A stretch of DNA of 64,000 nucleotides from Flavobacterium sp. (GCF_013822155.1 NZ_PNJW01000012.1:1-64000), one strand, 5' to 3'. Positions 9,381-20,189 are shown, numbered from the stretch's first letter. The notes: generated by a model not told the origin, from the sequence alone. Numbers and translations: made by a program.

Positions 9381-9446
9381 AAAACTAATATATTTACTTC
9401 TTAATTCATAAAAATCAGTTTGGAGGAAGGTTTAATCGAACTGAGG
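9381..9446. repeat. Direct repeat upstream of cupin gene
   Basis: 'aaaactaatatatttacttc...ttaattcataaaaatcagtttggaggaagg' repeated at 9904-9969. Confidence 0.75.
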
Positions 9447-9476
9447 TTGGTAGTAATTTTAACTAATAAACATATA

Positions 9477-9833
9477 ATGGAAACAGGCATCAAAAAACAC
9501 ATCGTCCAGACAGAACAAACCGATTGGAAACCCTTGACAGAAGACGGAGTTGATACCAAAGGTATTTATTTTAAAATTCTTCGCTATGATGACAAACAGA
9601 AGCGACCACCAAGTTTTTTATTGAAGTTTGACGCAGGTGCATCTTATCCGTATCACAATCATCCCGGTGGCGAAGAAGCTTTTGTTATAGAAGGAGAAGT
9701 TTACTTCAATGAAGCTAAACTTTCAAAAGGCGATTATCTATACACGCCCCCTGGCTTTAAACATTCGGTAAAAACAGAGACCGGTTGTATAATTTTATTT
9801 ATAGTTCCAGAAGAAGTTGAAATTATAAAGTAG
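9477..9833 (+). CDS. Cupin-domain protein
   Basis: 'PYHNHPGGEEAFVIEGEVYFNEAKLSKGDYLYTPPGFKHSVKTE' cupin motifs; ATG 9477 preferred over track start 9420. Confidence 0.85.
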   Translation: METGIKKHIVQTEQTDWKPLTEDGVDTKGIYFKILRYDDKQKRPPSFLLKFDAGASYPYHNHPGGEEAFVIEGEVYFNEAKLSKGDYLYTPPGFKHSVKTETGCIILFIVPEEVEIIK

Positions 9834-9903
9834 AAATCAAATATTGATTTTTCATCGTATTCAGTTAGCCTTTTTATAAAAAAAATCGTTTTTATTGTAA
9901 CAT

Positions 9904-9969
9904 AAAACTAATATTTTTACTTCCACTATTAATTAAAATCAGTTTGGAGGAAGGGTTTGAGGGGCTGAG
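9904..9969. repeat. Direct repeat, second copy, upstream of 147-aa secreted protein
   Basis: 'aaaactaatatttttacttccactattaattaaaatcagtttggaggaaggg'. Confidence 0.75.
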
Positions 9970-9992
9970 TTTATAATACATTTGAAAATCAC

Positions 9993-10436
9993 ATGAAAAA
10001 TATACTTCTTTATTTAGTTTTAATATTTTCAATATTTACCTATTCTCAAAAGAAAAAAGATAAAGAAATTTTACTTATCAGCACGCAATATTATGGACAA
10101 AAATGTCAATATGTTGCCTTTAAACTTTCAACAAAACAAGTTGAAATAGACAATTGTTATAATTCTGCAACGGGTTTTAACGTTACAAAAATCATTCCCC
10201 TTAAATCAGAAAGTGTTCTTCAAACTATATACAAAATGAGCACTTCGACCTTAAAAGATTATCAAAAGCGAATTGATTCAGTCAAAAATTGTGACACTCT
10301 CAGTCCAATAAAAGTCAGAGTTAATGAAAATGAAACTTTGACTAATATAAAATGGAAGAGTTTGCCTAACTGCTATCCTCAATCTGTGCGAAATGTTATA
10401 AAACCTCTAGAGGATTTATTCGTGAAATACAAATAA
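9993..10436 (+). CDS. Hypothetical secreted protein
   Basis: N-terminal signal peptide MKNILLYLVLIFSIFTYSQ. Confidence 0.6.
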   Translation: MKNILLYLVLIFSIFTYSQKKKDKEILLISTQYYGQKCQYVAFKLSTKQVEIDNCYNSATGFNVTKIIPLKSESVLQTIYKMSTSTLKDYQKRIDSVKNCDTLSPIKVRVNENETLTNIKWKSLPNCYPQSVRNVIKPLEDLFVKYK

Positions 10437-10442
10437 AAAAAG

Positions 10443-10500
10443 GGTTATAATAGCGGTAGCTGTTGCACAACTCTTTAAAAAACTATCTCGAGGCGTGGGT
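10443..10500. repeat. Intergenic repeat copy C (partial)
   Basis: 'agcggtagctgttgcacaactctttaaaaaactatctcg' resembles copies A and B. Confidence 0.55.
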
Positions 10501-10681
10501 ATAATTTTTGAAAAAATATTATATTATAAAGTTTAAAAAAAATATTACACTAATCTTTTGGGTATATTTATTTATTTATTACTTTTAATAAGAAATTTGT
10601 TTTTTTGGAACAAAAATTTTGAATTTACAACTCTTTAATTTTGTATAATAAATAATAAACAACCATTTAAATCGATTCTAA

Positions 10682-13072
10682 ATGAAAACCAAAATTACTT
10701 CACTACTGCTTGCAGTAATGGCACTAGTTACTTTTAGTAGCCAAGCACAACAACCTGAATTTAAAGGGGTCGTCAAACTTGATGTTCGCGATTCAAAAGC
10801 TGATTGGGCACCATTTATTCGTAAGAAAGCTCCAGAAGGTTCACCTAACATCCTGTTTATTCTATATGATGATACGGGCCAAGCTGCATGGTCTGCTTAT
10901 GGCGGAAGAATCAACATGCCTACGCTGGATAAACTTGCAGCTGATGGATTGACTTATACCCAATGGCAAACAGTGGCACTTTGTTCTCCTACCCGTTCAT
11001 GTATTAACACGGGTCGTAATCATAACCTAAATGGAATGGGTGCAATAACAGAGGCTGCCACCGGTTTTCCGGGATATAGTGGAGTGTTGCCTCCACAAGC
11101 AGCTACTATGGCACAAATATTAAATGATAATGGATGGAGTACTTTTTGGTTGGGTAAAGATCACAACGTTCCGGAAACTGATTTATCAGCCGGAGCGAAT
11201 AAAAGCCAATGGCCTTTGCAACAAGGGTATGATCGTTTTTATGGTTTTATTGGAGGGGAAACTAACCAATGGTATCCAGATTTAACCGAAGATAATCATG
11301 CAATTGAGCAACCGTATGGTCCGGAAAAAGGATACCATTTATCGAAAGATTTAGCAGATCAAGCGATTAAAATGATTAGCGACCAAAAATCGGCAAATCC
11401 TTCTAAACCTTGGTTTATGTGGTATTGTCCTGGAGCTAATCATGCCCCGCATCAAGCACCAAAAGATTACATTGCAAAGTATAAAGGAAAGTTTGACGAT
11501 GGATATGATGCGTATCGCAAATGGGTTTTGCCTCGCATGATTGAAAAAGGAATTTTGCCTAAGGATACGAAACTAACAGAGATTAACCCAATGCCCGGAG
11601 ATCAAGCCAATGCAGCGGATTTTGTTCGTCCTTGGAATACTTTGACTGCTGACGAAAAGAAATTGTTTTCTCGATTGTGTGAAGTTTTTGCTGCTTTTTC
11701 TGAATATACAGATGTTCAAATAGGACGGATTATTGATCATTTGAAAGCCACAGGTCAGTATGATAACACTATTATTCTGTATGCTGCCGATAATGGAACA
11801 TCAGGAGAAGGGAGTCCGAATGGTTCTGTAAACGAGAATAAATTCTTCAATGGTTATCCGGATGATTTAGCAGAGAATATGAAACTAATTGATGAGTTGG
11901 GTGGACCCAACACTTATGAGCATTTTCCAACAGGATGGGCAGTTGCTATGTCGACTCCTTACAAAATGTTTAAAAGATATGCTAATTATGCCGGTGGAAC
12001 TACCTGTCCGTTGACCATAACTTGGCCAAAAGGGATTAAAGCCAGAGGTGAAGTGCGAAATCAGTTTCATCATGCCGTAGATATAGTGCCAACTATTCTT
12101 GAAATTGTTGGATTAGAAATGCCAAAAGTATATAAGGGTGTGGAGCAATACCCATTATCCGGTGTTTCTATGAAATATACTTTTGATGCTGAACCTAATG
12201 ATCCATCACAAAAACACATTCAATATTTTAATATGATTGGAACTCGTGCTTTGTGGCAAGATGGTTGGAAAGCAGTATCAGTTCATGCACCTCTTACTTC
12301 AGTGGGTAAATTTGACCAAGACAGATGGGAATTATATCATACTGATGTTGATCGTGCAGAATCTACAGACCTTGCTAAAAAATTTCCTGAAAAATTAGAG
12401 TCCCTGAAAAAATTGTGGATGGAAGAAGCTTTGAAAAATAATGCTTTACCACTTGATGACCGTACTGCTATCGAAATATTAGGTACCGATCGTCCTACAG
12501 AAGAATTACCACGTGACAGTTATACTTACTATCCACATACTAGTCAAGTTCCGGAAGCTGTGGCCGTGAATGTGAGAGGAAAATCATTTAAGATTGTTTC
12601 CAATGTTGAAATCGAAGCTAATGCTTCAGGAGTTATTTTTGCTCATGGTTCTCGTTTTGGTGGTCATAGTTTATTCATTAAGGATCATAAATTGTATTAT
12701 GTATATAATTTCTTGGGTATAACGGAACAACAATTAGTCTCTACAGAGACATTAAAACCAGGGAAATACACTTTTGGTATGGAATTTACCAAAGAAAAAG
12801 CTGGTAAACATGGCGAATCTATGGGGACAGCTAAATTGTATATCAATGACAAAGAAGTTGCTACCGGTGCAATGACTGCACAGGTTGGTAAATTTACCCT
12901 TGTGGGCGATGGATTGTGTGTTGGATATGACAGTGGTGATCCAGTTAGCAAACAATATTCATCTCCAGGTGAATTTGAAGGAGGTATTATTAGTTTTGTT
13001 ACCATTAGTACAGGAAAAGAGCAATATCTAGATTTAGAAAGAGAAGCTGCGAGAGCGTTTAGAAAAGAATAA
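10682..13072 (+). CDS. Arylsulfatase (sulfatase family), secreted
   Basis: Signal peptide; N-term 'PNILFILYDDTGQ'; C-x-P-x-R formylglycine motif in 'ALCSPTRSCINTGRN'. Confidence 0.93.
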   Translation: MKTKITSLLLAVMALVTFSSQAQQPEFKGVVKLDVRDSKADWAPFIRKKAPEGSPNILFILYDDTGQAAWSAYGGRINMPTLDKLAADGLTYTQWQTVALCSPTRSCINTGRNHNLNGMGAITEAATGFPGYSGVLPPQAATMAQILNDNGWSTFWLGKDHNVPETDLSAGANKSQWPLQQGYDRFYGFIGGETNQWYPDLTEDNHAIEQPYGPEKGYHLSKDLADQAIKMISDQKSANPSKPWFMWYCPGANHAPHQAPKDYIAKYKGKFDDGYDAYRKWVLPRMIEKGILPKDTKLTEINPMPGDQANAADFVRPWNTLTADEKKLFSRLCEVFAAFSEYTDVQIGRIIDHLKATGQYDNTIILYAADNGTSGEGSPNGSVNENKFFNGYPDDLAENMKLIDELGGPNTYEHFPTGWAVAMSTPYKMFKRYANYAGGTTCPLTITWPKGIKARGEVRNQFHHAVDIVPTILEIVGLEMPKVYKGVEQYPLSGVSMKYTFDAEPNDPSQKHIQYFNMIGTRALWQDGWKAVSVHAPLTSVGKFDQDRWELYHTDVDRAESTDLAKKFPEKLESLKKLWMEEALKNNALPLDDRTAIEILGTDRPTEELPRDSYTYYPHTSQVPEAVAVNVRGKSFKIVSNVEIEANASGVIFAHGSRFGGHSLFIKDHKLYYVYNFLGITEQQLVSTETLKPGKYTFGMEFTKEKAGKHGESMGTAKLYINDKEVATGAMTAQVGKFTLVGDGLCVGYDSGDPVSKQYSSPGEFEGGIISFVTISTGKEQYLDLEREAARAFRKE

Positions 13073-13174
13073 ACATTTTGACTTGCTAAACTTTTTTAGT
13101 AGAATTATAAATCAACGGTCGTCATAATGGTGACCGTTAGTTTTTAAAAATAAATTAAAACACTTTAAAACTAA

Positions 13175-13996
13175 ATGAAAACTTCAAACCTAAAAGTTCA
13201 ATCTTTATTGCTGATTTTTGTAATGTTCTTTACTATTGGATCAGCCATAGCACAAGACAAACCTAATGAAAGTGCTGCTGATTTAGCCAAGAAATTATCC
13301 AATCCTATTGCATCTCTTATCAGTGTGCCGTTTCAAAACAATACTGATGTGGGTATTGGTGCTTATAATGGTTCTAGAAACACCTTGAATTTCCAACCCG
13401 TAATTCCTATTTCGTTATCCCCCAAATTGAATATGATTACTCGGGTTGTTCTTCCTATTATCACCCAACAAGATATAACAGCACCCGGAGTAAAACAAAC
13501 CGGTTTGAGTGATGCTGTTGTAAGTGCTTTTTTCTCTCCAGCTGAAGCTAAAAATGGATTGACTTGGGGTGTTGGTCCTGCCATTTTAGTACCGACTGCT
13601 ACCGATAATTTATTAGGAACTGAAAAATTGGGCGTTGGCCCCACAGCCGTAATTTTAAAACAAGCAAACGGTTGGACTTATGGAGCCTTGGCAAATCAGA
13701 TCTGGTCGGTTGCAGGAAATGAAGACAGATCCGATGTAAATCAAATGTATGTGCAACCTTTTTTGATTTACAATTGGAAAAGTGGTGCAGGAGTTGGAGG
13801 TGTTTTTGAAATTACTGAAAATTGGGAATCCAATTCTACTTCTGTTTTCTTTATGCCAACGGTAAGTGGGATTACGAAATTAGGCAAACAAATGGTACAA
13901 CTGGTAATTGGTCCACGTATTCCGATATCCGTTCCTGCTACCGGAAGACCCGATTTTGGTGTGAGAGCATTGGTAAGTTTTGTTTTTCCAAAGTAA
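13175..13996 (+). CDS. Outer-membrane transporter-like (neuromedin U-like) protein
   Basis: Signal peptide 'LLIFVMFFTIGSAIAQ'; 'AADLAKKLSNPIASLISVPFQNN...' and beta-rich GxGP repeats. Confidence 0.65.
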   Translation: MKTSNLKVQSLLLIFVMFFTIGSAIAQDKPNESAADLAKKLSNPIASLISVPFQNNTDVGIGAYNGSRNTLNFQPVIPISLSPKLNMITRVVLPIITQQDITAPGVKQTGLSDAVVSAFFSPAEAKNGLTWGVGPAILVPTATDNLLGTEKLGVGPTAVILKQANGWTYGALANQIWSVAGNEDRSDVNQMYVQPFLIYNWKSGAGVGGVFEITENWESNSTSVFFMPTVSGITKLGKQMVQLVIGPRIPISVPATGRPDFGVRALVSFVFPK

Positions 13997-14164
13997 CTGA
14001 TTTTAAAAGTGGGGTTTGTTTTTGAGGTGATTTACTTCGCTTGTTTGCTATCGCTCAGTTGGCAAATTGGAAAATAGAAATTACTTTAGTAGGAAAGATG
14101 ATGAGGGATTAGAAGGTTAACGGTAATTGTTAGAATCTGCAAAACCGCATAGAAAGCAAGAAAA

Positions 14165-14686
14165 ATGATAGAAACAGAACGTCTTATATTAAAACCACTG
14201 ACTTACGAGCAGTTAATAAAATATATAAAATGCGACAACTCCTTAGAGAAAGAACTGAACTTGAATGAAACTTCAAGAATAATTTCTCCGGAATTAAAAG
14301 AAGCGTTTGAACAAACAATTCTTCCAAACGTGGCGGACAAGACAAAAAACTATTTGTATTCGACGCTTTGGACAGCCATTTTAAAAACAGAGAATAAGAT
14401 GGTTGGTGACCTATGTATTGTTGGCGAACCAAATGCAAATGGGGAAATTGAAATTGGATATGGTACTTATGGGGAATTCCAAAATAAAGGATATATGACG
14501 GAAATTGTAGGAGGAATTATTGAGTGGGTAAAATCACAACCAAAAGTAAAATCAATAATAGCATCGACAGTAAAAACAAATATTGCATCATATAAAGTGC
14601 TAGAAAACAATAAGTTTGTAAAGATTGGAGAAACTGAAACGCTTTTAAATTGGAAACTTCAAATGAATTTTGAAATTAATATTTGA
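14165..14686 (+). CDS. GNAT family N-acetyltransferase
   Basis: 'IETERLILKPLTYEQL...GEIEIGYGTYGEFQNKGYMTEIVGGIIEWV...NIASYKVLENNKFVKIGE'. Confidence 0.9.
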   Translation: MIETERLILKPLTYEQLIKYIKCDNSLEKELNLNETSRIISPELKEAFEQTILPNVADKTKNYLYSTLWTAILKTENKMVGDLCIVGEPNANGEIEIGYGTYGEFQNKGYMTEIVGGIIEWVKSQPKVKSIIASTVKTNIASYKVLENNKFVKIGETETLLNWKLQMNFEINI

Positions 14687-14700
14687 CAAAAAAGAATAAC

Positions 14701-14820
14701 GAATCGCTAACAAAGCGTAACCGTTTTACAACCTCATCAAAAACTATCCCAAAGCTTCGGGATTAAAATAATTATAAAAACAACTTTGTTTTCTCGAAGT
14801 TTCGGGGTTTTGAGATTGAT
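14701..14820. repeat. Intergenic repeat copy B
   Basis: 'cgctaacaaagcgtaaccgttttacaacctcatcaaaaactatcccaaagcttcgggattaaaat...ctcgaagtttcgggg' matches copy A. Confidence 0.7.
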
Positions 14821-14951
14821 TTTTAACTTGTTTTACCAGTAAAGCTTCTGCCCTATTTAGATTATAAAAAAAGTAAGAAAAAGTTTGGAACGATTCGTTG
14901 ATTTGAAACGAAAAGACTACTTTTGAAAAAATTTTTTAAAATCAAAAATCA

Positions 14952-17645
14952 ATGAATAAAAGTTACTTTTTAGTAATCGCTTTTTTAAGTTTTTTTACAA
15001 GCATTGCTCAACAACCCGGAGATTTAGACGCTACTTTTGGATCAGACGGAATTGTTAGATCTAATTTATGGAATGCCGCTTTTAATGTAAAAAGTCATGT
15101 TGTTCTTGCTGACGGTAAGACAATTGTTGCCGGTGAAATAAATAATGGCACCTATCCAAAAGGTTTTATAATGCGGTTGTTGACCAACGGCGAACTGGAC
15201 ACTACTTTTGGCACGAATGGAAAAGCTGTTCACCCCTTTCTTGCCGGTTTTAACGTAGTAAAAGTTCAAACCGATGGTAAATTATTGGTTGGCAGTATGT
15301 ATAACAATGATTTTGCAGTGGCCCGCTATTTAGCTAACGGTAGTTTAGATACTGCATTTGCTTTTGACGGAAGTTATTATAACACCAATCCGGATGCCTT
15401 TCCTTTTTCTTCTCATCCTGTTGTTGATTTAGAAATTCAATCGGACAATAAAATAGTTGGCCTCACCACGACCAACGTAAATGATTTAAATTACTATCGG
15501 TTGTTCCGATTAAATTTAAACGGAATTTTAGATTCTTCTTTAAACGTTACTGATAATTTTGGTACAACGGATAATCCGGTTGCCTTAAGCATTCAATCAG
15601 ACAACAAACTAATTGTAAACGGATATTACTATAACGGTTCAAGTCCTTTTGTTTTTATTGCCCGTTATAACACTAATGGCACGGCAGACAGTTCGTTTAA
15701 TTCAAACGGAAGAAGAGCTTTTTCTATCAGCAATACAACAGCCGTGAGAGCAACCGATTTGCAATTGCAACCGAATGGAAAAATTCTGTTCAGCGGAAAA
15801 TACTACTCTAACGGAAATGCATTGTTCATGGTTCGATTTAACACGAATGGCTCTTATGACACTACGTTTAGTGGTGATGGTTTTCAATCTGCCACTGTTG
15901 ATGTAGGCTTTAGTCGTCCCGGAAAAATTGCTTTGCAATCAGATGGGAAAATTATCCAAATGGATACTTATCAAAACATCTCTACAGGTTATGAAGACAT
16001 GCTTTTTGTTCGTTATTTATCTAACGGAGAATTAGACACTACTTTTAACGGAAGTAGCTGGGGTGTTGTGCTTCCTTTTAATGGTTTGAATGATACAGCA
16101 GCGTGCATTTCAATCGTTGATGATAAATTAATTATTTCCGGAAACGCAGAAGCTACTGTCCTTGACAACAACATGGCTTTTGCTAAATTCAATTTGAACC
16201 CGCTTTCATTTGATACTACTTTTGGAAATAATGGAAGAAAGCAACTGAATATTCCTTTTCCAACGTATGAAGAAATTAAAAAATCGGTGGTGCAATCAAA
16301 CAATAAGGTTGTGGTTCTTACCCGAATTTTTGTCAACAACTTGTATTTTTCAGGTTTGCAACGATTTAACGAAGATGGCTCACTGGACAGTACTTTTGGT
16401 TCTAACGGAAAAATTGGTCTTGGTTTTTATTTTACAGATTTTGATGCTTTGGCAGTGGATAACGCAAATAATATAATTATAAGTGGTTATACTTCGTTGC
16501 AAAGCGGTCTTATTCTTCGCATTACCCCTGCCGGTGCTTTAGATGCAACTTTTGGCGATCAAGGGATTACCTATTTGCCGCAAGATAACTTTAATTTTAT
16601 TCCAAGAATTAATTCTATAAAAATTCAAACAGACAATAAAATTGTATTGGGCGGCGGGAACAATGTTAACGGCATTATTGATTATCTATTAATCCGCTTG
16701 AATGCAAATGGAACTTTAGACTCTACTTTTGGCGATAACGGAATAAGTGAAGTGGGCTTAACTAATACATATGAGATGATTACAGCTCTTGAAGTTTTAA
16801 ATAATGGAAAAATTGTAGCGGTTGGTTTTACACAAGAAAATTATGGTAATGATCTTCAAGCTGTTATTCTGAAATTCAATTCGGTTGGTTTGCTTGATCC
16901 TACTTTTAACGGAAATGGTAAATATTTTACTGAAAAGGCCGTTGATTTTTATATGAATGGTGATATTAAAGTTCAAACAGACGGAAAAATTCTGAGCACT
17001 TTTGAATCGATTAATGATAATTTTATTCTTTATCGTTTAAACAGCAATGGAACTGCAGATGTTAACTTTGGTTCGGGTGGCTATGTTAATACATTTGTAA
17101 CCGGATTTGATAAGTCGGCACAAATTCATTATAACCCAACCAATCAACATATTACTTTAATTGGCACGACGCTTACAGATGATATAGGGAAATTTGCTTT
17201 AACCCGTTATTTTGGAAACGGAGATACTGATTTCTCTTTTGGTGATTCCGGTAAGGTTATCACTGATATTGGTCATTTTACACAAGTTATTTCAGCTTCA
17301 CCAACCTCCGACGGAAAATTAGTGGTTAGTGGTCTTTTGTATGACGATGTTGCCAAAGATTATGATCAAGTGATGGCTAAATATTATTTAGAGGAATCGT
17401 TGAGCCTTAGTGACCAACAAGCTGTAAACGTTCAATTATATCCAAATCCGACAACAGAAAAATTGTTTATTCATCTGAAAGATGGCACCGCCGCCAACAA
17501 CTATAAGGTTACAGATTTGACCGGAAAAGTTTTGTTGAATGGGAAATTTGCTTCTGAACAATGTGTGCACGTTTCGAATTTAACGAATGGTGTTTATTTT
17601 ATCACCATTGATGAATTTCAACCTATTCGATTTATAAAACAATAA
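14952..17645 (+). CDS. Delta-60-repeat secreted protein with T9SS type A sorting domain
   Basis: Repeated 'G.LDTTFG.NG...QSDGKI' units; C-term 'VQLYPNPTTEKLFIHL...LTNGVYFITI...FIKQ'. Confidence 0.9.
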   Translation: MNKSYFLVIAFLSFFTSIAQQPGDLDATFGSDGIVRSNLWNAAFNVKSHVVLADGKTIVAGEINNGTYPKGFIMRLLTNGELDTTFGTNGKAVHPFLAGFNVVKVQTDGKLLVGSMYNNDFAVARYLANGSLDTAFAFDGSYYNTNPDAFPFSSHPVVDLEIQSDNKIVGLTTTNVNDLNYYRLFRLNLNGILDSSLNVTDNFGTTDNPVALSIQSDNKLIVNGYYYNGSSPFVFIARYNTNGTADSSFNSNGRRAFSISNTTAVRATDLQLQPNGKILFSGKYYSNGNALFMVRFNTNGSYDTTFSGDGFQSATVDVGFSRPGKIALQSDGKIIQMDTYQNISTGYEDMLFVRYLSNGELDTTFNGSSWGVVLPFNGLNDTAACISIVDDKLIISGNAEATVLDNNMAFAKFNLNPLSFDTTFGNNGRKQLNIPFPTYEEIKKSVVQSNNKVVVLTRIFVNNLYFSGLQRFNEDGSLDSTFGSNGKIGLGFYFTDFDALAVDNANNIIISGYTSLQSGLILRITPAGALDATFGDQGITYLPQDNFNFIPRINSIKIQTDNKIVLGGGNNVNGIIDYLLIRLNANGTLDSTFGDNGISEVGLTNTYEMITALEVLNNGKIVAVGFTQENYGNDLQAVILKFNSVGLLDPTFNGNGKYFTEKAVDFYMNGDIKVQTDGKILSTFESINDNFILYRLNSNGTADVNFGSGGYVNTFVTGFDKSAQIHYNPTNQHITLIGTTLTDDIGKFALTRYFGNGDTDFSFGDSGKVITDIGHFTQVISASPTSDGKLVVSGLLYDDVAKDYDQVMAKYYLEESLSLSDQQAVNVQLYPNPTTEKLFIHLKDGTAANNYKVTDLTGKVLLNGKFASEQCVHVSNLTNGVYFITIDEFQPIRFIKQ

Positions 17646-17662
17646 CAAACTTCTACTTATAT

Positions 17663-17698
17663 AAAAACGGCTTGACAATACTCAAGCCGTTTTTTTTT
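17663..17698 (+). terminator. Rho-independent terminator aaaaacggcttgacaatactcaagccgttttttttt
   Basis: GC stem followed by T tract, just after the 17645 stop. Confidence 0.85.
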
Positions 17699-18047
17699 AG
17701 GTGAACTTTTGGTCGGGGTTTTAGAGAAATGGAAAGGTTTAAAATGAATCCCTATTCATTTCTTTTTTTTTCATTAATTTCTTTTTTAACACTATTTATT
17801 TTGGTTTAAAACCAATATATTTACTTCATAACAACTAAAAATTAGTTCATTCAAATTTTTTTAAGATTTGTTATAGAAAAAATTAAACGAAAATTCACAT
17901 AACAACTAATGATTCTATCGACTAGAAAGTTAACAAAAAACGTTTGTTGAATAGAATCTTTGGGAAGTAACTTTTTAATAAGGAAAATTTATGGGCGTGA
18001 ACTTCACTTTATGAATCAGATACATTAATTATTTAAACAAAAGAGAA

Positions 18048-19019
18048 ATGAAAAATCTTTTACTACTTCTTATTTTTATCTCTATCTCCTCAAACGTAAT
18101 TTCACAAACAAATGAAAAGTCAAGTTCAGCATCATTATTAAAAGAATTAGCTGAAAATGGTTGTAAATGTGTTGATTCAATAAACACTTATAACAAGCCA
18201 AAAATTGAAGTTACTGATGCAATTAATAAGTGTATCAGCAAACAAGTTGGAGCTTATCAAATGGGCTCAAAGCTAATGCAACTTGACGATTTAAAAGAAA
18301 ATGCAAAAGTTGTTGATGGGAAAAAAGAAATAAATATTTCAATTAATGTGAACGAAAACTCAGTTGAATATAAAAAATATTATTATGAGTTTGAAAGCTA
18401 TATGATGACAAATTGTGCTTCGTTAAAAGAAAAAATTGCAAGTAGTGATAAACATAATTCTAAATCATTTTCTGAAAACAAGAAGGCCATTGAATTTTAT
18501 TCAAAGGGATTAGATGAATCAAAAAAAGAGAATTATGAAAAAGCAGTTGACTATTTTGAAAAAGCAGTAAAAGAAGATCCAGAATTTGCCTTTGCTTGGG
18601 ATAATTTGGGAATAAACTATAGAAGATTAAACAATTTTGATAAGTCAATAGAATGTTATCAGAAATCATTAACAATAGATCCTTATGGTTTAATGCCTTT
18701 ACAAAACATTGCCATAGTTTACCAATATAAAAAAGAATATTCTAAAGCGATCGAAGCTTATGGTAGATTAGCCAAAATAGACGTAAATAATCCGGAGGTT
18801 TTTTATGGGATTGGAAATATATATGCAACAAATCTAAATGATTATGAAAATGGATTAGATAATATGTGTAAAGCCTATACTATTTATGTTCAACAAAAAT
18901 CACCATATCGAGTAGATGCAGAAAAAATAATTTCGCTTATTTATATTGAAATGAAAAAACAAGGAAAGGAAGAGGAATTTAATAAAATTTTAAAAGCTAA
19001 TAATATATCACAGGAATAG
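18048..19019 (+). CDS. Secreted tetratricopeptide-repeat protein
   Basis: Signal peptide; TPR units 'YEKAVDYFEKAVKEDPEFAFAWDNLGINYRRLNNFDKSIECYQKSLTIDP'. Confidence 0.85.
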   Translation: MKNLLLLLIFISISSNVISQTNEKSSSASLLKELAENGCKCVDSINTYNKPKIEVTDAINKCISKQVGAYQMGSKLMQLDDLKENAKVVDGKKEINISINVNENSVEYKKYYYEFESYMMTNCASLKEKIASSDKHNSKSFSENKKAIEFYSKGLDESKKENYEKAVDYFEKAVKEDPEFAFAWDNLGINYRRLNNFDKSIECYQKSLTIDPYGLMPLQNIAIVYQYKKEYSKAIEAYGRLAKIDVNNPEVFYGIGNIYATNLNDYENGLDNMCKAYTIYVQQKSPYRVDAEKIISLIYIEMKKQGKEEEFNKILKANNISQE

Positions 19020-19099
19020 AATGCTGATTTGTTAAAGCTTATGTTTGATTTATTGATTGGAAAAAAAACGAAACTTTGAATAACCTTAAAAAACATCTT

Positions 19100-19492
19100 A
19101 TGTTTACCGTAACACAAATAGAATTAGCTCACGCGAAAGTGAAATCAGGAGCTGATTTTCCGCATTATATTCAGGAAATAAAAACAATTGGGGTTAGTGC
19201 CTTTGAAACGTGGGTTTTGGATAGTCACACCGTTTATTTTGGTGAAAATGGTTTTCAGACCAAATCAGCCCCTAATTATGAAGCGTTGATAATAGCTCAG
19301 GAAAGTAATAAAGAACTGTTTAGGCATTATCTAAAAATCCATCAGCAAGGGGAATCAGACTATTTTACGTTTTGTAAGCATTGTGCTGAAACAGGGATTG
19401 AAAAATGGTTTGTTTCTTTAGATAAAATGACTTGTACTTATTTTGACAAGGTTAAAAATGAAGTCTTGGTGGAGCATGTTCCTTCTGTTTAA
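19100..19492 (+). CDS. DUF1398 family protein
   Basis: 'MFTVTQIELAHAKVKSGADFPHYIQEIKTIGV...GESDYFTFCKHCAETGIEKWFVSLDKMTCTYFD'; ATG 19100 preferred over TTG 19076. Confidence 0.75.
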   Translation: MFTVTQIELAHAKVKSGADFPHYIQEIKTIGVSAFETWVLDSHTVYFGENGFQTKSAPNYEALIIAQESNKELFRHYLKIHQQGESDYFTFCKHCAETGIEKWFVSLDKMTCTYFDKVKNEVLVEHVPSV

Positions 19493-19607
19493 AAAATATA
19501 AGCAATTTGAAAAAAAAGAAAAAAAACGGAAACAACTAATCAAAGTCATTCCCATTTTTCAAATACAAACCTAAAAAATTTATGTTTTTAGTGGTTGTAA
19601 AGACCGT

Positions 19608-20036
19608 TTAGTCTCTTTCGTACACTTCAATAAGACCATTAGCGTCTTTTAATTTTAATTCCGATAAAGTAAGATTTACGATGTCTTGCACTTTAGTTTC
19701 TCCTTCTAAAATAGTCGTTAAATCATTATGAGATCTAGAGTAAGTTCCTGTTCTGGTAATTAATTCACAAGGATTATTTGATGAATCATAATTACCTTGA
19801 TTCACATCGTTATCAATTTTAAGGTCAAGATAATCTTTGTCACAACCACTTTGATTTTGAGGAGCATCAATTAAATATTCTTGTCCGGCTAAAGTGGTCC
19901 CTACTTTAGTAATGTTCCATTTTCCGGCTAAAGGAGCAAGCGTTTCCCCATCGTTATCATCATCGCTACAAGAAGTTGCAAACAATCCTAAACTTAGGGC
20001 AAAGGCGAATAATAAACTACGATTTTTCATAATCAT
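19608..20036 (-). CDS. Lipocalin-like lipoprotein
   Basis: Lipobox 'LGLFATSCSDDD'; 'LAGKWNITKVG' lipocalin-like start. Confidence 0.75.
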   Translation of the reverse strand: MIMKNRSLLFAFALSLGLFATSCSDDDNDGETLAPLAGKWNITKVGTTLAGQEYLIDAPQNQSGCDKDYLDLKIDNDVNQGNYDSSNNPCELITRTGTYSRSHNDLTTILEGETKVQDIVNLTLSELKLKDANGLIEVYERD

Positions 20037-20189
20037 TTCTTTAATTTGTTAGGTGTAAAAGTAATTGCATGACCTAAGAGGCATGTTATAGAATTATTTC
20101 TTTCCGTTACATAATTATATTTTCCAATTGTTGAGTGAAATATTAGGCCTTTTAATCTGATTTATCTGAGTCCAACAATCCCTTAAAAC

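Noticed and set aside
14952-17645. Internal repeats as a DNA repeat array
   Set aside because: They are the protein-level delta-60 repeats of one secreted protein, a known architecture.
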